NCBI RefSeq assembly: GCF_030580865.1
Contig: NZ_JAUQSY010000004.1
Coordinates: forward strand, 310,001-374,000
Direction: 5' to 3'
From: Hymenobacter aranciens
GTDB lineage: Bacteria; Bacteroidota; Bacteroidia; Cytophagales; Hymenobacteraceae
Length of the DNA: 64,000 bases
Below, one piece after another: positions 24,928-33,088 of this stretch (position 1 is its first letter; each line of letters begins with the position of its first letter). A program made the translations under genes and the position numbers. Below the pieces are notes generated by a model. That model searched no databases, was not told the origin of the DNA, and saw only the letters and a list, made by a program, of their open reading frames with translations.

Positions 24928-25515
24928 ATGATTACTTCCCTTTGCTTCGCCTCCAACAATGCTCACAAGCTGGAGGAAATTCAGGCGCTGCTGCCGCCTT
25001 CCATCAAGCTGCTGAGCCTGGCCGATATCGGCTGCCACGAGGAGCTGCCCGAAACCCAGGACACCCTGGAGGGCAACGCCCGCCAGAAGGCCGACTACGT
25101 GCGCCAGCACTACGGCCTGGCCTGCTTTGCCGATGATACCGGGCTGGAGGTAACGGCCCTGGACGGCGCGCCGGGCGTGTACTCGGCCCGCTACGCCGGC
25201 CCGCAGCGGCTGGCCGCCGACAACGTGGCCAAGCTGCTGCACGAGCTGCAGGGCCAGGCCGACCACTCGGCCCGCTTCCGCACCGTGATTTCGCTGGCGC
25301 TGCTGGATGGCTCGTTTCACGATTTTGAAGGGGCCGTGGAGGGCGTGATTACCGAAGAGGCGCGCGGCAGCAATGGCTTCGGCTACGACCCGGTGTTTGA
25401 GCCCCTGGAGGGTGGCGGGCGCACGATGGCGGAAATGAGCGCCGCCGAGAAAAACCAGATTAGCCACCGGGCGCGGGCCACGATGGGGCTGCTGGCCTAC
25501 CTGCGAAACGAATAG
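24928..25515 (+). CDS. rdgB: Non-canonical purine NTP pyrophosphatase (Ham1/RdgB)
   Basis: It removes dITP, XTP and similar damaged purine nucleotides from the pool by hydrolysis to the monophosphate. The 195-residue product has the family order: FASNNAHKLEEI at the N-terminus, ETQDTLEGNARQKA, the active-site FADDTGLEV, GVYSARYAG, GSNGFGYDPVF and SHRARA. It is followed 19 bases later by udk, which has its own promoter element. Confidence 0.97.
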   Translation: MITSLCFASNNAHKLEEIQALLPPSIKLLSLADIGCHEELPETQDTLEGNARQKADYVRQHYGLACFADDTGLEVTALDGAPGVYSARYAGPQRLAADNVAKLLHELQGQADHSARFRTVISLALLDGSFHDFEGAVEGVITEEARGSNGFGYDPVFEPLEGGGRTMAEMSAAEKNQISHRARATMGLLAYLRNE

Positions 25516-25519
25516 AACT

Positions 25520-25527
25520 TACCTTTG
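25520..25527 (+). promoter_or_regulatory. -7 promoter element TACCTTTG for udk
   Basis: An exact TAnnTTTG, seven bases before the udk ATG and just after the rdgB stop. Confidence 0.55.
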
Positions 25528-25534
25528 TCAGTCT

Positions 25535-26161
25535 ATGCGTCATCCCTATTTAATTGGCATCACCGGTGGCAGCGCCTCGGGCAAAACCACCTTTCTGCGC
25601 CGCCTGCTGGATTCGTTTCCGGAAGAGGAAATCTGCCTGATTTCGCAGGACAACTACTACCACTCGCTCGACAAGCAGACGCTCGACGCGCAGGGCGTGC
25701 ACAACTTCGACCTGCCGGCCAGCATCGATGCGGCGGCGTATGCTGATGACGTGCTGCGCATCAGCCAGGGGCAGGAGGTGCGGCGGAAGGAGTACACTTT
25801 CAATAATTCGACGGTGAAGCCCAAGGAGCTGGTGTTTAGGCCGGCGCCCATCGTGGTGGTGGAGGGCATCTTCGTGTTTCACTTCGAGGAAATTGCCCGG
25901 CTGCTCGATTTGAAGGTCTACATCGATGCCCAGGAGCACGTCAAGCTGCACCGCCGCATCATCCGCGACCGCGACGAGCGGGGCTACGATTTGGCCGACG
26001 TGCTCTACCGTTACACCCACCACGTGGCGCCGACGTACGAGAAGTTTATCGCGCCCTACAAGCACGAGGCCGACATCGTGGTGCCGAATAACCGGCACTT
26101 TGATAAGGGGCTGGAGGTGCTGGTGGGCTTTCTGAAGGCCAAGGTGGCCGAGGGGCGGTAG
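25535..26161 (+). CDS. udk: Uridine kinase
   Basis: Udk phosphorylates uridine and cytidine in pyrimidine salvage. The 208-residue product has Walker A GGSASGKT at residues 11-18, SQDNYYHSL, FDLPASIDAA, VVVEGIFVFH and the DRDERGYD region of the lid. Length and motif order are normal. It lies between rdgB and a Uma2-family gene. Confidence 0.96.
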   Translation: MRHPYLIGITGGSASGKTTFLRRLLDSFPEEEICLISQDNYYHSLDKQTLDAQGVHNFDLPASIDAAAYADDVLRISQGQEVRRKEYTFNNSTVKPKELVFRPAPIVVVEGIFVFHFEEIARLLDLKVYIDAQEHVKLHRRIIRDRDERGYDLADVLYRYTHHVAPTYEKFIAPYKHEADIVVPNNRHFDKGLEVLVGFLKAKVAEGR

Positions 26162-26219
26162 GGAAACGCCAGCCTGTCGGGGCACGTTTGTTATCTTGTT
26201 TGCCTAATCTCCGACCGTG

Positions 26220-26828
26220 ATGGATGTTTTTGAAATGCCTTTAGAGCTGCGTACCCTGCGGGGGCCTATGGTAGCTCGCCTGACGGATGATGAGTTTTTT
26301 CAGCTCTGCCAGGACAACCCAACACTTAATCTGGAGCGCACCGCGCAACACGATATCATGTTTCGTTCACCAGCCGGCTCTGATTCGAGTGCTTCCAGCG
26401 GCGAAGGCTACGGCCAGCTTTGGCTATGGAACCGGCAAACCAAGCTGGGGCAGACCTACGAATCGTCAGCGGGCTTTACGCTGCCTAATGGCGCGGTGCG
26501 CTCGCCCGATGCGGCTTGGCTCAGCAACGCCCAATTTGACCAACTCACCGCCGAACAGCGCCGCAAGTTTCCGCCGGTGTGCCCGGAATTTGTGCTCGAA
26601 GTGAAGTCGCCATCCGACCGTCTGAAAGACCTGCAGGCCAAGATGGAGGAATACCTTGCCAACGGTGTGCAGCTCGGCTTCCTGCTCGACGTGGAAGCCG
26701 AAATGGCCTACATCTACCGCGCTGGCCAGCCCGCCGAAACCGTGACGGGCTACGAGCAGGAACTGAGCGGCGAGCCTGTGCTACCCGGCTTCCGCCTCGA
26801 TTTGCGGCCCCTGCGCCGACTACGTTAA
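26220..26828 (+). CDS. Uma2-family (DUF820) nuclease-like protein
   Basis: A 202-residue protein of the Uma2 family, a predicted PD-(D/E)XK restriction-endonuclease fold of unknown role, often multiplied in Hymenobacter and cyanobacterial genomes. The core is visible: AVRSPDAAWLS for the metal Asp, then CPEFVLEVKSPSDRLKDLQA with Glu-x-Lys, then KMEEYLANGVQLGFLLD. An in-frame GTG one codon upstream is possible, but the ATG at 26220 is used. It overlaps nothing and is followed four bases later by a DUF4268 gene. Confidence 0.9.
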   Translation: MDVFEMPLELRTLRGPMVARLTDDEFFQLCQDNPTLNLERTAQHDIMFRSPAGSDSSASSGEGYGQLWLWNRQTKLGQTYESSAGFTLPNGAVRSPDAAWLSNAQFDQLTAEQRRKFPPVCPEFVLEVKSPSDRLKDLQAKMEEYLANGVQLGFLLDVEAEMAYIYRAGQPAETVTGYEQELSGEPVLPGFRLDLRPLRRLR

Positions 26829-26831
26829 TCA

Positions 26832-27293
26832 ATGTATACCAAAGCCGAAGCCTCCCAGCTGCGCCAGGCCTTCTGGACCACGTTTGGGCAATACATGCAG
26901 CCGGTGCCCTCGGCCGAGGGGGGGCCGGTGAACTGGGTGAACTACAAAACGGGCATCAAGCACCTGTATTTCCGCATGCAGGCCGACAACCGGCAGGCCA
27001 CCATTGCCATCGAGCTGACGATGCCGGACGCGGGCATCCGGGAGCTGTTCTTCGAGCAGTTTCTGGAATTGAAAACGCTGCTGCACGAAACCCTGGGCGA
27101 GGAGTGGACCTGGGAATTAGACTCGACCGCTGCCAACGGGCTGCCGCTGACGCGCATTTACCAGGAGCTGCGCCCGGCCAACATCTTCGACCGCGAGAGC
27201 TGGCCGGCGCTGATTTCGTTTTTTAAGCCGCGCATGGTGGCGCTCGATGCGTTCTGGGCGGATGCGCAGTACACGTTTGAGGCGCTGAAGTGA
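26832..27293 (+). CDS. DUF4268 protein
   Basis: A 153-residue protein with the DUF4268 pattern: FWTTFGQYM at the N-terminus, WVNYKTGIKHLYFRMQADN, IELTMPDAGIRELFFEQF, and FFKPRMVALDAFW at the end. The family folds like nuclease-associated domains but its function is not established. The three-base gap after the Uma2 gene suggests one transcript, which may be functional coupling or chance. Confidence 0.9.
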   Translation: MYTKAEASQLRQAFWTTFGQYMQPVPSAEGGPVNWVNYKTGIKHLYFRMQADNRQATIAIELTMPDAGIRELFFEQFLELKTLLHETLGEEWTWELDSTAANGLPLTRIYQELRPANIFDRESWPALISFFKPRMVALDAFWADAQYTFEALK

Positions 27294-27300
27294 GCGCGGC

Positions 27301-27308
27301 TATCTTTG
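27301..27308 (+). promoter_or_regulatory. Promoter (TTTG-N21-TATCTTTG) for the T9SS cargo gene
   Basis: TATCTTTG with TTTG at 27276-27279 placed 21 bases upstream, inside the end of the DUF4268 gene. The leader to ATG 27341 is about 25 bases. Confidence 0.7.
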
Positions 27309-27340
27309 CCGCCCACCTCTATTCACCGCTCACCTTGAAA

Positions 27341-28156
27341 ATGAAGCATTTTTTATTCGCTGTTGGCCTGGGATTGGCCGCTACCACCACCGTGCGGGCG
27401 CAAATGACGCTGGAGCATAGCTACCGCGCCGACATTGGCGCCAGCCGGCTTTCGACCGGGGCGCTGGTGTACTATGAGTGGCCGGTGGATGGACAGACAC
27501 CTGCTTCCAATGCCCTCACTCTTTACCAGGAAAACCACGCCGTGCTGCGGCAGCTGACCGTGCCCACGGTGGCGGGCTACACCTTCGAGAGCGTTGATTT
27601 TGTCAGCGACAAGCTCTTCAACCAGGATAATGCCCTGGAATACGTGGCCAACTACAGCCGGCAAAACACGAATGCGGGCTTCTACCGCCTGGTGGTGGTA
27701 TCGGAAACCGGCACGCAGCTAGCCATGACCGACACCGTGGAGTACGACAACGTGGCGCAGCTGGTGCGGGGCAGCTCCGGCATCAAGCTGCTGGTGCCCA
27801 CCTACCGCATCGACGCGGCCGGCAACCAGACGGGCCATTACACCAAGGTGTTTGCGCTGGGCGGGTCGCACCTGCCCACGGCCAGTCGCGCCGCCAGCAC
27901 TGCTACGGCCGAGGCCCTGCCCTACCCCAACCCCGCGCACGAGCGCATCACGCTGCCCTACTCCGTACCCGCCGGCCAGACGGCCACCCTGGAAGTACTC
28001 GACCTGACCGGCCGCGTGGCCAAAACCTACACCGTAGGCGCCGCCTTCGACCACCTGCTGCTCGATGCCCGCGAGCTGCGCGCCGGGGCCTACACCTACC
28101 GCCTGCGCCGCGCCGATGGCACCGTGACGGCGGGCAAGCGTTTTGTGGTGCAGTAA
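27341..28156 (+). CDS. Type IX-secreted protein with C-terminal sorting domain
   Basis: A 271-residue secreted protein. The signal peptide ends near VRAQ (residue ~20), the middle is a beta-rich region of unknown function, and the last ~75 residues are a type A sorting domain: ALPYPNPAHERITLPYSV, then a LEVLDLTGRVAKTY strand pair and ELRAGAYTYRLR, ending KRFVVQ. Cargo of this kind is carried across the outer membrane by the Por/type IX system. The ATG at 27341 follows the promoter; an upstream in-frame start overlaps the previous gene. Confidence 0.92.
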   Translation: MKHFLFAVGLGLAATTTVRAQMTLEHSYRADIGASRLSTGALVYYEWPVDGQTPASNALTLYQENHAVLRQLTVPTVAGYTFESVDFVSDKLFNQDNALEYVANYSRQNTNAGFYRLVVVSETGTQLAMTDTVEYDNVAQLVRGSSGIKLLVPTYRIDAAGNQTGHYTKVFALGGSHLPTASRAASTATAEALPYPNPAHERITLPYSVPAGQTATLEVLDLTGRVAKTYTVGAAFDHLLLDARELRAGAYTYRLRRADGTVTAGKRFVVQ

Positions 28157-28174
28157 GTCACTCCCTTTTTTATA

Positions 28175-28212
28175 AAAAAGCCCCCGGCTGCCAGCGCAAC
28201 CGGGGGCTTTTT
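28175..28212. terminator. Bidirectional terminator between convergent genes
   Basis: AAAAAGCCCCCGG (28175-28187) pairs perfectly with CCGGGGGCTTTTT (28200-28212) around a 12-base loop. It lies between the plus-strand T9SS gene and the minus-strand gene ending at 28233, with A/T runs on both sides. Confidence 0.9.
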
Positions 28213-28232
28213 GCTGCTTATTACTCGCTGGG

Positions 28233-28913
28233 CTACACCTGCGGCTTCGGCTCCTCGCCCCCCTTGCCGCCACCCATACTCCCTACGCGCCGGGCCTTCT
28301 TATACCCCGTGTACAGCTCCTTATTCAGCAGCCGAAACACGTCCATCGGCTTGTCCAGCTCATACACTTGCTGCATGAGCTCGTCGAGCAGGTCGTCGGT
28401 GGTTTGGTTGGCGGTGCTGCGGGTGTCGATGAGGCTGCTGGTGCGGCGCACGGTGCCGGCAAATTCCCCGTGCTTGGTATTTAGGGTAGCCAGGGCTTCG
28501 GGCGTAAGGGCATAGTCGGCCAGTTCTTTCTGATAGTTGGCGGCGGCCTCAAGCAGGGCTTTGCTCACGTCGCGCAGCTCCTCGGGCTTCATCTTATAGA
28601 ATTGGCGACTGTTGAGCGTCGCCCGGGCCAGCAGGTCGGGGTCATTGGTTTTGGTGGCAATGCTGCGCAGGGGGCCCAGCACCACGGGCAGCAGTTTCAG
28701 AAGCTCCCGCCGACTGTCTTTGGCCTTTTTGGTATTCTCCCTGGTGCTGAGCGGGGCTTGCCCCACGGCATTTTTCACGGCCTCGTAGGCCGTGAGCACG
28801 TCGCCGGCGTCGGCGTCGGCCACCTTGCTGGCTTTGATAGCCGGGCGGTTGTCGGTAATGAACTTGGCCAGGACGGTGGTCATGGCGTACTGGTTTTCTT
28901 TCTCGTTGTCCAT
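28233..28913 (-). CDS. Unknown 226-residue helical protein
   Basis: Starting at ATG 28913 this gives MDNEKENQYAMTTVLAKF and a helical, charged protein with AYEAVKNAVGQ, KDSRRELLKLLPVVLGPLR and YQKELADYALTPEALATLNTKH; no membrane segment. I do not recognise a named family, but similar proteins with paired helices and a Lys/Gly-rich tail (here KGGEEPKPQV) are common in Hymenobacter. The frame continues open upstream through the 21-bp minisatellite, where it reads as a repeated LRSVF pattern; that part is not credible coding sequence and was excluded. Confidence 0.75.
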   Translation of the reverse strand: MDNEKENQYAMTTVLAKFITDNRPAIKASKVADADAGDVLTAYEAVKNAVGQAPLSTRENTKKAKDSRRELLKLLPVVLGPLRSIATKTNDPDLLARATLNSRQFYKMKPEELRDVSKALLEAAANYQKELADYALTPEALATLNTKHGEFAGTVRRTSSLIDTRSTANQTTDDLLDELMQQVYELDKPMDVFRLLNKELYTGYKKARRVGSMGGGKGGEEPKPQV

Positions 28914-29028
28914 GATTTCAGGGTTTTTATAGGTGAATGGTGAGAATGCCTTGCAAGCTACTATTTTTCCCGTAATGACCCTCATGGTCAGTTCTCCAGT
29001 AGTTGATAATTTCTTTCGGAGGGAAATA

Positions 29029-29238
29029 AAAACGTTTCGGAGATGCCTGAAAACACTCCGGAGATAGTTGGAAACGCTTCGGAGATGTCTGAAAACACTC
29101 CGGAGGTAGTTAAAAACGCCCCGGAGCTGCCTGAAAACACTTCGGAGGGCGCTACAAACACTCCGGAGGCAGTTAAAAACGCCCCGGAGTTCTCTGAAAA
29201 CGCCTCGGAGGGGGCTGCCAACGCTTCGGAGCGGCCGT
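29029..29238. repeat. 21-bp-period minisatellite, ten units
   Basis: Ten consecutive 21-base units of the form AAAACRCYYCGGAG plus seven variable bases. The block CGGAG is the most constant. All three frames on each strand stay open because the period is a multiple of three, which creates false heptapeptide frames. It lies between two divergent genes, upstream of both. Confidence 0.9.
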
Positions 29239-29338
29239 TGCATCTGCCAGACGGCGCGGCACGGCTGAATAGAAGCACACCAGCAGGCCAACGCCATGAA
29301 TTCCCGCCTGCTGGGCTTGCCTTCCGGCGGCCAAGACC

Positions 29339-29346
29339 TATATTTG
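29339..29346 (+). promoter_or_regulatory. -7 promoter element TATATTTG
   Basis: An exact TAnnTTTG, 16 bases before the ATG at 29363. Confidence 0.55.
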
Positions 29347-29362
29347 TAGCCCTGTCCGCCCT

Positions 29363-29737
29363 ATGCGCCAATTCCAACGCCATTTTTTCACCTCGCTGCG
29401 CTTCGTGCTGCTCACCTGCTCGGTGCTGCTGGTGCTGGGGCTCAATCAGCGCACGGTGAGCGTGTTGCGGCTGCCGGCGCCAAAGGGACAAGCGCGCTTC
29501 ACGGCCCCGCCCAAGGCCACGGTAGTGAAGCAAAAAGTGCTGCTCGAAGCCACGGCCTCGCTGGCCCACTTCGTGGCCCCGGCGGCCGATATGTGGCTGC
29601 CCGCCTCCCCCACCACCTGCTGGCTGCCGGCTGTGCGCCGGGCGCTGGCCGTGCCGCGCCTCTGCGTAGGCGTGCGGGCGGCGGAGGTGTTCCGGCAGCG
29701 GCTGCTGGCCGTGGTGCTGTCGCCGCAGGCCCCGTAG
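29363..29737 (+). CDS. Small exported or anchored protein of unknown function
   Basis: A 124-residue product with an N-terminal hydrophobic stretch after a basic start (RHFFTSLRFVLLTCSVLLVL), then a Pro/Ala/Val-rich region without recognisable motifs. Three cysteines lie in the second half or the helix. The promoter element just upstream supports the start. No family recognised. secDF follows after 141 bases of palindromic spacer. Confidence 0.55.
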   Translation: MRQFQRHFFTSLRFVLLTCSVLLVLGLNQRTVSVLRLPAPKGQARFTAPPKATVVKQKVLLEATASLAHFVAPAADMWLPASPTTCWLPAVRRALAVPRLCVGVRAAEVFRQRLLAVVLSPQAP

Positions 29738-29878
29738 GGAGTTATGAGTTATGAATTATGGGTTATGAGTTGGCAGCCTGGCATTTTTTGCGACGGGCAC
29801 CATCGGCATAGCTGTAGTTCATAACACCTCTTGCCTACCCAACTCAAAATTCAAAACTCATAATTCATAATTCCTCTA
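29738..29878. repeat. Imperfect palindrome of TTATGAGTT-type repeats upstream of secDF
   Basis: GAGTTATGAGTTATGAATTA near 29740 is mirrored by AACTCATAATTCATAATTCC ending at 29874. Both arms are built from short TTATGA/ATAATTC repeats around a mixed-sequence centre. It occupies the whole gap before secDF. Confidence 0.7.
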
Positions 29879-32800
29879 ATGCGTAACAAAGGAATAATCA
29901 TCGGCCTCACCGTCATCGTGTCGGCGTTGTGTGCCTACTTCCTGTTCTTCACCTACGTCTCGCGCGGGGTGCAGGACAAAGCCGTGGCCTACGCCACCCA
30001 GAACGGCAAAGTCAACGAAACCATGCGCCAGCACTACCTCGACTCGGTGTGGCGGGCCCCGGTATTCGGCCCCTACACCTACCGCGACGTGCGCCAGAGC
30101 GAGCTCGGCCTCGGCCTCGACCTGAAAGGCGGCATGCACGTGACGCTGGAAGTATCGCCGGTGGAAATCGTGCGCGCCATGAGCGGCAACTCGAAAGACC
30201 CCGCCTTCAACAAAGCCCTGGCTACGGCCGTGGAGCGGCAGAAAACCAACTCCAGCACGCCCTTTACGGCCCTGTTTGCCCAGGCCTGGCGCGAGAATGC
30301 CAACGGGAAGAAGCTGGCCAGCATCTTCGCCAACACTACCAACAAAAGCCGCGGCATCGACATCAACTCGTCGGATGAGAAGGTGATTGCCGCCATCGAC
30401 AAGGAAGAGGAAGAAGCCATCGACCGCTCGTTCGACATCCTGCGCACCCGCGTCGATAAGTTCGGCGTGAACCAGCCCAGCATTCAGCGCGTGAAAGGCA
30501 CCGGCCGCCTGCAAATCGAGCTGCCGGGCGTGGACAACCCCGACCGCGTGCGCAAGCTCCTCTCGGGCCAGGCCAAGCTGGAGTTCTGGGAAGTATGGTC
30601 GCAGAATGAGGTGATTCCCTACATCGCCCAGCTCGACAACTCGCTGAAAGCAAAAGAAGACCTCGCCAAAGCCGGCGGCGCTACCGTCACCGCCCCCGAC
30701 GCCGCTACCGACACCACCGCTACCGCCGCCGCTGGCGACTCGACCTCGAACTCGCTGGCGGCCCAGCTGGCCAAGAAAGACACCAGCGCCACCGCCAAGG
30801 CCGACTCGGCCACCGCGAAAGGCGGCCCGCTGTCGCGCCTCTTCACCATGCCCGGCTCGCTGGGCGTGAACGTGCGCGACACCTCGCGCATGAACTCGCT
30901 GCTGCGCTCGGAAGAAGCCCGCGCCACCCTGCCCCCCAACCTGGCCCTGCTGTGGTCGGCCAAGCCCGTCACCATCGAGAAGCAGGAATACCTGCGCCTG
31001 ATTCCGGTGAAGAAAGACCGTAACGGTGCCGCCGCTCCCCTCTCGGGCGAAGTGGTATCGGATGCCCGCCAGGACTACGACCAGGGCGGCCGCCCCGAAG
31101 TGAGCGTGGGCATGAACCCCGCCGGTTCCCGCAAGTGGCAGAAAATGACCGCCGCCAACATCGGCAAGCAGGTCGCCATCGTGCTCGACGACTACGTGTA
31201 CTCGGACCCGGTGGTGCAGTCGGAAATTGCCGGCGGCAACACCAGCATCTCGGGCAACTTCACCATCGAAGAAGCCCAGGACCTTGCGCAAGTACTGAAA
31301 GCCGGTAAGCTGCCCGCTCCCACTCGTATTGTAGAGGAAGCGGTAGTTGGTCCGTCGCTCGGTCAGGAAGCCATCAGCCAGGGCCTGTACTCGTCGCTGG
31401 CCGGCGTGGTGCTTATCATGATTTTCATGGCCGTGTACTACGGTCGCGCCGGTCTGGTAGCCGACGTGGCCCTGCTCTTCAACATGTTCCTCATTCTGGG
31501 CGTGCTGGCGCAGTTCGGCACCGCCCTCACGCTGCCCGGCATCGCCGGCCTCATTCTGGTAATCGGCTCGTCGGTAGATGCCAACGTACTGATTTTCGAA
31601 CGCATTCGGGAAGAGTTGAACCACGGCCTGGGGCTGCACGACGCCATTGCCAAGGGCTACGACCGCGCCTTCACGGCCATTTTTGACTCGAACGTGACCA
31701 CGATGCTGATTGCCGTCATCCTCGGCTTCTTCGGCACCGGCCCGGTACAGAATTTCGCCATCACGCTCGGCATCGGGGTACTGACTTCGTTCCTGTCGGC
31801 TGTGTTTGTGTCGCGCCTCATCATCGAGTGGCTGACGAAAGGCAAGGAAACGAGCAGCATCACCTTCTCGACCTTCCTGTCGCGCAACCTGTTCCAGAAC
31901 GTGAACTTCGATATCGTGGGCAAGCGTAAAATTGCCTACATCGGCTCGACGCTGTTCATCGTGGCCGGCTTCGTGCTGATGGCCATCCAGGGCGGCCCCA
32001 ACCTGGGTGTTGACTTCAAAGGCGGCCGCTCCTACGTGGTCGACTTCAACAAGCCCATGGTAGCCTCCGACGTGCGCGAGGGCATCAGCGATGCCTTCCA
32101 GGACGCCGGCCTCGAAGTGAAGCAGTACGGCTCGCCCACCCGCCTGCGCGTAACCACTGGCTACCTCGCCGAAGACGAAAGCCCCGAGGCCGACGCCAAA
32201 GTGCGCGCCGCCCTCGACCAGGGCTTGGCCAAATACGCCTCGGCCAACCCGCAGGTGCCCTCCGCCTCGAAAGTAGGCGCCACCATCGCCGACGATATCA
32301 AGCGCACCTCGGTGCTCTCGCTGGGCCTCACGCTGCTGGGCATCTTCATCTACGTGCTGTTCCGCTTCGAGAAGTGGCAGTACTCGATGGCCGCCGTAGT
32401 GGCGCTGTTCCACGATGCGCTGCTGGTTATCGCCGCCTTCCCGATTGCCCGCGCCTTCGGCCTGAACTACGAAATGGACCAGATTTTCGTGGCCGCCGTG
32501 CTCACGGTTATCGGCTTCTCGATGAACGACACGGTGGTTATCTACGACCGTATCCGCGAGTACCTGCGCGAGAACCCCAAGCTGACCTTCGCCCAGGTGG
32601 TGAACCCAGCCCTGAACTCGACCTTCTCGCGGACGATGATTACGTTCACCACGGTATTCCTCGTGATGCTGGTGCTCTACATCTTCGGCGGCGAAACGCT
32701 GCGCTCATTCTCGTTTGCCATGATTATCGGCATCATCTTCGGTACTTACTCGTCGCTGTTCATCGCCACGCCCATCATCCTCGATACCTATGGTAAAAAG

Positions 32801-32887
32801 GAGCTGCGCGAGCGCGCTGCCGCCGGTGAAGACATCAGCACGCTCTCGGGCGATGCGCCGAAACTGAACACGGCCGCTTCGGTGTAG
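29879..32887 (+). CDS. secDF: Protein translocase SecDF fusion
   Basis: SecD and SecF in one 1002-residue chain, as usual in Bacteroidota. It uses the proton gradient to pull preproteins out of SecYEG. Visible landmarks are the first membrane helix, LGLGLDLKGGMHVTLEV (SecD P1), a Thr/Ala/Asp-rich low-complexity insert at about residues 255-310, and the SecD membrane signature GSSVDANVLIFERIREEL with Asp567. Then comes the SecF half starting near NVNFDIVGKRK, with LGVDFKGGRSYVVDF and VIGFSMNDTVVIYDRIREYL. A hairpin terminator follows the end. Confidence 0.97.
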   Translation: MRNKGIIIGLTVIVSALCAYFLFFTYVSRGVQDKAVAYATQNGKVNETMRQHYLDSVWRAPVFGPYTYRDVRQSELGLGLDLKGGMHVTLEVSPVEIVRAMSGNSKDPAFNKALATAVERQKTNSSTPFTALFAQAWRENANGKKLASIFANTTNKSRGIDINSSDEKVIAAIDKEEEEAIDRSFDILRTRVDKFGVNQPSIQRVKGTGRLQIELPGVDNPDRVRKLLSGQAKLEFWEVWSQNEVIPYIAQLDNSLKAKEDLAKAGGATVTAPDAATDTTATAAAGDSTSNSLAAQLAKKDTSATAKADSATAKGGPLSRLFTMPGSLGVNVRDTSRMNSLLRSEEARATLPPNLALLWSAKPVTIEKQEYLRLIPVKKDRNGAAAPLSGEVVSDARQDYDQGGRPEVSVGMNPAGSRKWQKMTAANIGKQVAIVLDDYVYSDPVVQSEIAGGNTSISGNFTIEEAQDLAQVLKAGKLPAPTRIVEEAVVGPSLGQEAISQGLYSSLAGVVLIMIFMAVYYGRAGLVADVALLFNMFLILGVLAQFGTALTLPGIAGLILVIGSSVDANVLIFERIREELNHGLGLHDAIAKGYDRAFTAIFDSNVTTMLIAVILGFFGTGPVQNFAITLGIGVLTSFLSAVFVSRLIIEWLTKGKETSSITFSTFLSRNLFQNVNFDIVGKRKIAYIGSTLFIVAGFVLMAIQGGPNLGVDFKGGRSYVVDFNKPMVASDVREGISDAFQDAGLEVKQYGSPTRLRVTTGYLAEDESPEADAKVRAALDQGLAKYASANPQVPSASKVGATIADDIKRTSVLSLGLTLLGIFIYVLFRFEKWQYSMAAVVALFHDALLVIAAFPIARAFGLNYEMDQIFVAAVLTVIGFSMNDTVVIYDRIREYLRENPKLTFAQVVNPALNSTFSRTMITFTTVFLVMLVLYIFGGETLRSFSFAMIIGIIFGTYSSLFIATPIILDTYGKKELRERAAAGEDISTLSGDAPKLNTAASV

Positions 32888-32894
32888 TAACAAC

Positions 32895-32992
32895 TGTCAT
32901 GCTGAACGCAGTGAAGCATCTTATCACGTTTGGATAAGGAATTACTGCATCGTTGAGGCGTGAGAGGATGTTTCGCTACGCTCAACATGACA
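32895..32992. repeat. Dispersed palindromic repeat, divergent copy 3
   Basis: TGTCATGCTGAACGCAGTGA at 32895 is mirrored by TTTCGCTACGCTCAACATGA ending at 32990. It has the same outer design (GTCAT-CTGA-CGCAG-GAA) as the copies at 8071 and 37384, but GCATC replaces the GGACC block and the centre differs. Confidence 0.75.
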
Positions 32993-32995
32993 ACC

Positions 32996-33026
32996 AAAAA
33001 GCCCGGCCCACCAGCCGGGCTTTTTT
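32996..33026 (+). terminator. Terminator after secDF
   Basis: AAAAAGCCCGGC pairs with GCCGGGCTTTTTT around CCACCA. It lies about 110 bases after the secDF stop, behind the palindromic repeat. Confidence 0.9.
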
Positions 33027-33088
33027 CGTGAAGCAACCTTTTTACCTTACCTTCCGAGTCGCCAGTTAAAAGCCCGCCGCCCTGGCCC

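Noticed and set aside
29029..29238. Possible CRISPR array
   Set aside because: Units are contiguous with no unique spacers, the period is too short, and there are no cas genes.
28914..29297. Repeated LRSVF-type heptad peptide on the minus strand and a heptad frame with NTPE/NASE blocks on the plus strand
   Set aside because: Both arise because the minisatellite period is 21 bases, which keeps all frames open; neither has conserved codon structure.
29876..32413. 845-codon minus-strand frame opposite secDF
   Set aside because: Shadow of secDF, which is unambiguous; the antisense product has no domain and is low in complexity.
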